NCBI GenBank assembly: GCA_964030785.1
Contig: OZ034968.1
Span: 21,855,186 to 21,919,185 of the forward strand
Direction of reading: 5' to 3'
Length of the DNA: 64,000 nucleotides
Origin: Siderastrea siderea
Lineage: Eukaryota; Cnidaria; Anthozoa; Scleractinia; Rhizangiidae
The notes under the pieces were generated by a model. That model saw only the letters and a list, made by a program, of their open reading frames with translations. It searched no databases and was not told the origin of the DNA. The translations under genes and the position numbers were made by a program. Below are positions 57,470 to 64,000 of this stretch, piece by piece. The stretch's first letter is position 1. Every line of letters starts with the position of its first letter.

Positions 57470-57521
57470 GAGTCGCTTCGATCTTTCCTAGTTAGATAAT
57501 CAGGAAAGATCGAAACGACTC
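57470..57521. repeat. 20-bp-stem hairpin with 12-nt loop
   Basis: GAGTCGCTTCGATCTTTCCT pairs with AGGAAAGATCGAAACGACTC (one mismatch) around AGTTAGATAATC. Likely the fold of a small repeat; a small-RNA hairpin is possible. Confidence 0.8.
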
Positions 57522-59230
57522 CCCCCAAAGGGTATTTGTTTCTGAAAACGACCAAACGAGTTGCACGAGTTGGAGACTTTTCTTGCGACCTATGGTGTTT
57601 TTTGCTCTACTGAGTGAGAATGTCGATGAAATAAACCCCCATCGAAAGCGAGTAAACTTTTTCTTTCTCCAAATGGCTGGTACATCAAGTCATGAAGGTT
57701 CAACAGTCCTCTGCTTAAAATATTTAGAGGTTCTGGAATTTAAAACATGCAACAACAACAAGACTTGCGCTTTATTTGCATGACCATAAAACATTACCGT
57801 ATTGCAAACTGAAAAGCTAGTTGGTGGTCGGTTCTACAATTGCAATTGTTTTCAAATAAGCAAATCCTATGTTTGCCTCTTTCCTTGCAACCTATGATGC
57901 TTTGTGCATGCCGTATAGAGCAAGAATCTCGAAGACAAAGCTCGATCGAAGGCAACTAAGTGGTCTGGAAAAATCTTGAAAAGTAACGAATGAACTATGT
58001 TGTAAATTGGAAGTTAAAGAACTCTACTTGTACTTACTATCGCTATTCTGTCGCCGTAACTGTCGAACTTTTGGTAGACAAATTCAGGCCACGACATGTT
58101 CCCGGGGATTGTTACATCAGAACACCGGCTTTTCAAAGCCATAGTGAATAAAGAGGGCAACTTACAAGTTTAGTTCAAGTGGAGGCACCCTCCTGTTTAT
58201 GTTGTACTGTCTTACAGGGGCAATAGGCAAACCACAGGGTTTCACGGTGAACGAGTTTGTGTATTATTTTACGGGAAAAAAGAGCCCCAGGGTGTCGACA
58301 AACCGCGGCCGTACTAACAAAGGTAGATCGGATCGGTTTCTTTTGTTGTAATGTCACAACATTTGATCTTTTCTTGTTTACAAAAGCCTTGCACATTATT
58401 TTCAATTAAATATTTAGCGCCCTAAGTTAACCCCAGTAATCTGACAAGTTACGACCCCAATGCTCCACTCTCACGCATATCCGTCTCGGCCTGTCTGGGA
58501 TGATTTCCCTGAGAAATATTGGGCAAAAAAAATTGACCCTACTTAAAACCGTTCTACCAAAACAGAAAAGCTATCGATATCTCTGGATCACCCGGAGGAA
58601 CATTTAGTTCAAGGCTTAGGAAGGGTAAGGGAGCGGGTCTTAAAACCAGACTGTCATCAGAGAGTCGAGAACAAATTTTGTTCGGGTTTCCTGGTTCTGT
58701 GGCAAAAATAATCGAAGTTGCATAACGGATCGGTCTGTTCCTTAACTGCAACTTGGTGGCAAGATATCTTTTGTTACTATTTACATGTTGTTGAGTCCAG
58801 TTGTCACGTTATAATTAAACCTATGAGTGCTGTAGGAACAAATAAAACTACAGGTTGTTATGCAATGCAATCATGCATGATCAACGCTACATTGTTTCTA
58901 AATATCCTTTGTTTCTTTTCATTCACAATTGCATGAACCAAGGAACCCAATACGGCTTCTTCGCAGGTAACTCATCAAAATTCTATAAGAGTTTTTGTTT
59001 TCGCTGTAACAAGGCGAACAAGTTTACGAGATAAGGCGTAACTAAGGTACCGAGGAAAACTTAGTAGTAGGTTTAAAGGTAAAAACTTTACTTCTACCAT
59101 CCTTTAAAATCTTTTAGAGATTTAAGTAAATTCAGTCTACTGTTAAAGTCATTATGTATCCTAGTAACAGCTTTATCTTCCCCGGCCTCCTTTATTTGCA
59201 ACTTATAATCTTTGCCTATCTAATTCTATG
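57522..59230. other. No gene recognised
   Basis: Open frames here (for example 57583-57783) lack any family signal or splice context. Confidence 0.4.
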
Positions 59231-59235
59231 ATACG

Positions 59236-59870
59236 GTGGGTTGCGCCCACACCGACGTAAATGCATTTTCACAAGTGTCCGTTTTCAGGTGCCCCCAGCG
59301 TACAAAATATTTTGGTCCACACAAGCGTTTCCGCATCGATCGTTTTCGCCTGTCCACGATAATGCCTTTTCATTTGCAAATGTTTTATCTTTCAGGGGCA
59401 CCTAACGGTTCGTCTTGGTGAGATATCAGACTATTCTGTTCGGTAGACCCTAATAGCCGGCGCCTGTCGTGAGAAATTCGGATTTCTATTGTGAGCAAAA
59501 ATTGGAATCTTCTTCGGCGAAATATCACCTCCTACGTTAATTTGTTACGTGGTAAAATTAATTCCTTTTTATTTTCGGGGTGGACAAATATGTCGTTTGG
59601 AGTGTAAATAAAGTCAGCCAACATTTTCCGGCTAAAGAATCCCGGAACCGATCAACCTGTGTTAGCTTTCACAAATACCCATTTAAAAGGCCTTGAAACA
59701 ATCTGAGAAAACAGGAAACGACATTTCTAGTAGTTAATTTTCTCGTTAGGTCCCCTCGATCTTTTTATGCGTTTTCGCCTTAAGTTGTTGCGGTCATAGT
59801 TTTTCACCCGTCCACACAGTACAACGTCTACATCTGTCTGGAAGATTCCAATTCCAAAACCCTTTTCGAA
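59236..59870. repeat. Possible relic of the GTCCACAC / GTTTTCG element class
   Basis: GCCCACACCGACG, TGGTCCACACAAGCG, GTTTTCGCCTGTCCACG and CACCCGTCCACACAG resemble words in the element at 1269-1952. The ends could not be set. Confidence 0.35.
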
Positions 59871-59929
59871 AATGCCTTTCTTCATCAGGCACAGATTTTG
59901 TTTAAAACGAGGCAGACGAGGTATCGGTT

Positions 59930-60205
59930 TTAGGTCACGTGCGGAAATATATTTTCATGAAGCAGCACTCTAACTGTATTATGCATGTCTGCCGATGATA
60001 TAGAAACAGTTCTACAGAGTTTTGCCAGGAGTCTATTTAGTCTCCGTCGACGTCTGCGGTCTGCAGTCCACAAATATCGCACACCGCCTTTACCGTCGCT
60101 ACCGCGGAGTATACAGTTAACCAAGTGGATTAAATCGTTGCCCATTCCAGCATGAAAAGAATTTTTCTCTGAAGATGCGAAAAAAAAGGAACGTTTGCCT
60201 TCCCA
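59930..60205 (-). CDS. Basic ORF with a histone H2B-like C-terminal stretch
   Basis: Intact minus-strand frame: MWEGKRSFFFASSEKNSFHA, then GMGNDLIHLVNCILRG, an Arg run (RRRRRRLNRLLAKL), and TVSISSADMHNTVRVLLHEN. The last part lines up with the end of the H2B histone fold (pattern S-x-I-x-S, then VR-x-LL, then H). The rest fits poorly and there is no histone 3' stem-loop downstream. Could be a divergent histone-fold protein, an exon, or chance. Confidence 0.3.
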   Translation of the reverse strand, partial: WEGKRSFFFASSEKNSFHAGMGNDLIHLVNCILRGSDGKGGVRYLWTADRRRRRRLNRLLAKLCRTVSISSADMHNTVRVLLHENIFPHVT

Positions 60206-60802
60206 CATGTCAATTGGAAACAATTAAATACTTTTTCCTTGGCACAATATCGTAATAAAACTGACATATTTCTTGTATGGGTGAAAGGAAGTAGACAATC
60301 GAATGCATTGATTACAAAACTTATATACGCAAACTGCTTGTCATAAAAATCAACTAACCGTAAATTAAATGAACGGAGTAACTAAAAGCCGCTTTAGCTT
60401 TAAATATTTTACGTTTCACTTGCCATGGTCTTTCATCTCAGCAAAAAATCCGGCGAGCGGGCGAAACATCAGCTCAGTTACCTTTGATACTGCCGTTACG
60501 TTTCTGCCTTACAGACATCATGATAAGCTGATGGCGTTAGTATAATAACACTGTCTGAATGGAATATGTTCTCGTGCCATTTTCTTTATGCCACCACATT
60601 TTTTAGTTCATCAGATTGCCTTTTCCGTTTTCAGTCCTCTTTACTGTAGCTCATTCTAAAAATAGTCATTAATAACTTCAAGTAACAAGAAAAATAACTG
60701 GCAAACTTACTTTGCATAATGAATGTTTTCAAACGAGTTCCTTTGGTTTTGAGAGACAGGGTCATTTGTCGAGAAAACCATTCAGAATTGATCTCTGGCA
60801 GC

Positions 60803-61582
60803 ATGAAGTCTGTTACTGTTACCGTAGCTCTTTCCTTGGGTTTTATCTGTCTTGCGTTTTCTTCTGTTGAGGCCAATGTCACTAAGACAGCAAACTCAAG
60901 GCAGTCAAGCGGCAAGCAGCTATCCCCAAATTCGTCTGCGAAACCTAACGGGGTCTGTAATGTCATTCACAACTACAATTTCAGAGGAACAAGCTGCCAA
61001 GGAACCAAGGCTCTTCTTTACCACATGTCAAAACAACTGAACGATGTGAAGAAACAGCTTGATGAAGTTCAAACCGCAGTGGAGTCGTTGACCAAAGGTG
61101 CGAGTACTGATCGTACAAGAAGCTCATTGCGTGTGCGTGCGAGAGAGAGTGGAAACTAATTCCCGTGCGGACACTCGCGAGTTTCCACGCAGGAAGGTTT
61201 CTTCTTTTCTTCCTGCTCAATGATCAGAGGGAAGAAGGCTTCTTCACTGTTAGTTATTTTTGCTACTGTTTTTGTTTTACCAAATGCAGATATGAAGCCA
61301 CTGCACGTTATAATTTGTGAAGGGAACAAAACCACCATCAGCTGCAAAAACGGAAGAAATCTCGCCATCCTGGATGCGATCTATGGCAGGTCAGACAGAA
61401 AGACATGCAATACTGGGCCTATTCTCAGTACCAACTGCTGTGCTGCGAAATCCCTTTCCGTCGTGAAAAGCGCGTGCCAAGGGAAAGCAAGCTGTGTGCT
61501 ACATGCAAATAACTCAGTGTTTGGGGATCCGTGTTATGGAACATACAAATATCTGCTGGTCAAATACAAGTGCCTGGAGTAG
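60803..61582 (+). CDS. Secreted SUEL-type (rhamnose/galactose-binding) lectin
   Basis: Two exons, 60803-61097 and 61290-61582, join in phase 1 (TK-D-MK) to give 195 residues with no lesion. The start at 60803 (MKSVTVTVALSLGFICLAFS) is chosen because it puts a signal peptide at the N terminus; an in-frame ATG lies upstream at 60719. Residues ~33-65 are Ser/Asn-rich, ~66-98 form a Cys-containing segment and a heptad-rich coil (MSKQLNDVKKQLDEVQTAVE) likely to multimerise. Residues ~105-195 are one Gal_Lectin domain with the hallmark AIYGR and DPCYGTYKYL motifs and paired cysteines. Family members are secreted, bind rhamnose or galactose, and act in egg coats, venom or microbe recognition. Confidence 0.9.
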
Positions 61583-61747
61583 GTTAGTATATTAATATAT
61601 GGAAGTTAATTTTGCTAAACGTTAATTAATTAAGTAACTGATTTAAAAACATTCACTCTCAAATTCATTAATTCATCCATCCATCCATCCATCCATCCAT
61701 CCATCCATCCATCCATCCATCCCTCCCTCCCTCCCTCCCTCCCTCCC

Positions 61748-61802
<55 letters not shown>

Positions 61803-62362
61803 TTTCATGCATCTATCATCCGTCTGGTCCCCTCTTCGTTCGCGTTCGTTTGTTCTTTTAATCATTCATTTAATAGCTTTTTCGCTCTAGCTTTTTCCTC
61901 TAATAGATTTAAGTAGCCAGCCAGTCAGTTTTATTGATAGATATTAATACGTCTTTAACAATTTTCACATTTTGTACGGTTGACAAAACTGAATCCTCGA
62001 TTTAAACATGACAATAATGAAAGCGTTCTTCCGCCGACGTAATTACTCTTGGTTAGGAACTAAAATCCTATTAATAAAATAAAATTACTTTTTAATTCTT
62101 TTCGAAGACAACAAAACTCAATTATATTTATTTTTGAAATACAAGTATATTAAAAAGAACGCATTTTCCTCTTATTCTTGTGTCATATTTTTATTTTCAG
62201 CAGGCCAAGAAAAAATCTGCAACTGGTGATTTGATTAGCAGTCAGCCTGCCTGCGGACGTCTGCTGTGTACTTCACATGGTGTTGGGTTATAAAAAGGCT
62301 TAAGAGCAGTTTTTGTGTGAAATTAGTTTGCCGGGGGGGATGAACGAAAACAGCCAAATAAA
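61583..62362 (+). other. Probable 3' UTR with an intron, AATAAA at 62357
   Basis: GTTAGT directly after the lectin stop could be a donor and TTTATTTTCAG at 62190-62201 an acceptor, placing a non-coding last exon at about 62202-62380 with AATAAA at 62357-62362. Confidence 0.4.
61672..61805. repeat. (CCAT)n / (CCCT)n microsatellite
   Basis: About 30 tetranucleotide units, CCAT interrupted by CCCT and CCGT. Confidence 0.97.
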
Positions 62363-62938
62363 GGTCAGCAGATGTGTCGTTGCCATGGTAACCGCAATCA
62401 ATCATGCTACCCTCAAAGTCCTATTTTGAGCAAAAATTTCACCCTTAAAAAGCAAAAATAAACTGGTCTGGTTCTCGGGTGAATGTGAACCAATGAAAAC
62501 AAAAAATCCCCAGGGAGAAGCTCCATTCTTCTACTTTGTAAAACTTGATGTTAAAGTATTTTGACTTTTATAAACGTGCTAAAATTGATCGCTGAACCAG
62601 GTTACCTTTCGGCCATTTTGACAATCCGCCAAAACAAGCACAACCTTTTTCGCAATTTCTCCCAAAGTATTCTTTTCCCAGGAACCAAATTAGCACCAGA
62701 GTTTACATGGATACTAAAGATTCTAAATATCATGGGCCATGGCCCTTGAGCACATTTGAGGAAAATGTGAATGAATGTCAAAATTGGCCATTTTCAGGTT
62801 CCATTGTTTCGCCCAGAAAAGCTTTGGGTAGACCTTTCAAGCTTCAAAGGTATTCTTTACAATCTTGTCTGTAAACTTACTTTGATTTATAAGGTTTTCG
62901 TTACACGAGTTTGGATGAAATAGGAATTGATACAAAGT

Positions 62939-63217
62939 CTACCTTGTGAGTTTTGCCAATTTATACATCATGCATTGATCGCGTACGTTTCTCCTTCGCT
63001 CGCTCCGTTTTCTTAACCCAATTCTAGCACAGCATCTTGCAGTCAGCTTAAATCTAACAGTTTGCCCCATCCTACATCCACTTGTTGGTGATTTAAACCG
63101 CAGATGATGGCGCATTTGTCCGCAGATACTTGATAAACGACCATTGAGCAGATCAAACACAGTGATTATATTTGTGGTTTCTGCCGTCGAAGCACTGAAA
63201 ACGTCAATAAAATCCAT
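62939..63217 (-). CDS. Unassigned ORF
   Basis: Open minus-strand frame with Met start (MDFIDVFSASTAETTNIITV, then FDLLNGRLSSICGQMRHH and an Arg/Cys-rich end). Composition is protein-like in the first half, but no family, splice sites or lesion could be judged. Confidence 0.2.
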   Translation of the reverse strand: MDFIDVFSASTAETTNIITVFDLLNGRLSSICGQMRHHLRFKSPTSGCRMGQTVRFKLTARCCARIGLRKRSERRRNVRDQCMMYKLAKLTR

Positions 63218-64000
63218 CCAAGAAGCTAAATTGTCGGATCACGATTACTGTACTCAGCAACTGCATGCCTGTAACGATCCAGTACATGTATCTGGCTATA
63301 ATCGAGCGGGGCATTGCCTTTGATGAGAAGCTAGGAAGTTGCTGTTGACAAAACGTGTAGACCGGGCTGTAGACCGGAAATAAGAGGGCAAGACTACTGA
63401 CCGGATGTACGATTTATTTTTATTTCATGCATATGAAATGTTTTTCAGCATTTTAATAAATTCTATGGCGGGTTTTACATTGGTGGTAAAAATAATAGAA
63501 TAGAATAAAGCCTAAAGGAAATGTCTTAGACTACAAATGACATCTAGAAGAAAACGCACCACAAGGCCGCACGAGGAATTTTACTTTTTCCACAGTGTGG
63601 AGGGTACTACGCAGTCCCCATTATGGGCAGGTATGATGCACTCCAATTGATCATAACGAGTTTTACATTTGCCATTTTCTTTATTTTAGAAGTATTTCTC
63701 AAATATTGTTAAAACTCAGTGTAGTTATCAATGTATGGCCGAGACATAAAGCACTACAGTGGATTAAGTTTAGTGTTACCGTAAAATCCAGTATGTATGA
63801 GATTCAGTATGTGGCCAAGAAGATGTAGCAAGCTCGTGTTCAGGATGGCAAACGGTCATTTACCGTCGACAACGTCTTGACGCCACAACAGATCTCCTCC
63901 AGTCATATTTCTCACGTTTTTCTCCCAAGTGGCTAAATATCTGAGATAGACCTAGAAACCTGGGAGGAAAGAGAACAAAATTCTCCAAGAAGCAACGGTC
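63218..64000. other. No gene recognised
   Basis: Nothing supportable seen to the end of the window. Confidence 0.4.

Noticed and set aside
59400..59421. 22-nt micro-exon with good acceptor and GTGAGA donor
   Set aside because: No flanking exons in a compatible phase and it lies in repeat-like sequence.
61630..61865. Open frames repeating WMDG/GWMD
   Set aside because: They are translations of the CCAT microsatellite.

Overview
The window looks like nuclear DNA of an anthozoan cnidarian, most likely a stony coral. The base composition is AT-rich and eukaryotic. Genes are split into small exons with GT..AG introns of 0.2-10 kb. The recognisable proteins (fibrinogen-related secreted protein, animal-type chitin synthase, 4-coumarate-CoA-ligase-like enzyme, SUEL/rhamnose-binding lectin) are all at home in cnidarians. 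The species is inferred; nothing here names it.

Layout: 1.2-2.0 kb terminal-inverted-repeat element; 2.1-4.5 kb (-) fibrinogen-domain gene with in-frame stops and an inserted mobile element; 4.5-8.0 kb mostly empty with short repeat relics; 8.1-16.4 kb (-) chitin synthase exons with several frameshifts; 16.4-21.2 kb non-coding with a striking ~90-nt hairpin; 21.2-42.1 kb (+) a small secreted Thr/Pro-rich protein assembled here from five tiny exons, all joined in phase 1. Its large introns hold a TTAA-flanked element, a 475-bp inverted duplication containing a coding start, a GCAAGAA-repeat element, and a ~5 kb nested gene (33.05-38.15 kb) whose domains suggest a PIN/FEN-like nuclease with a Cys-rich tail. 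A dimeric tRNA-derived SINE interrupts that nested gene in frame. 42.5-51.35 kb (-) holds a 4CL/acyl-CoA-synthetase-like gene, convergent with the secreted-protein gene. 52.2-54.1 kb is a near-perfect ~0.9 kb-armed palindrome. 55.2-56.2 kb has a possible first exon followed by a 62-bp minisatellite. 60.8-61.6 kb (+) is a complete two-exon secreted SUEL lectin.

Several otherwise convincing genes carry stops or frameshifts (fibrinogen, chitin synthase, 4CL-like, nested gene). Some are substitutions to TAG/TAA and some are single-base indels, so this is either real decay or partly assembly error. The lectin and the five-exon secreted-protein gene are intact. Taken together the intact and broken host genes point to surface, mucus and matrix biology (lectin, mucin-like peptide, fibrinogen-domain protein, chitin synthesis), but no operon-like functional linkage can be claimed in a eukaryote from proximity alone.
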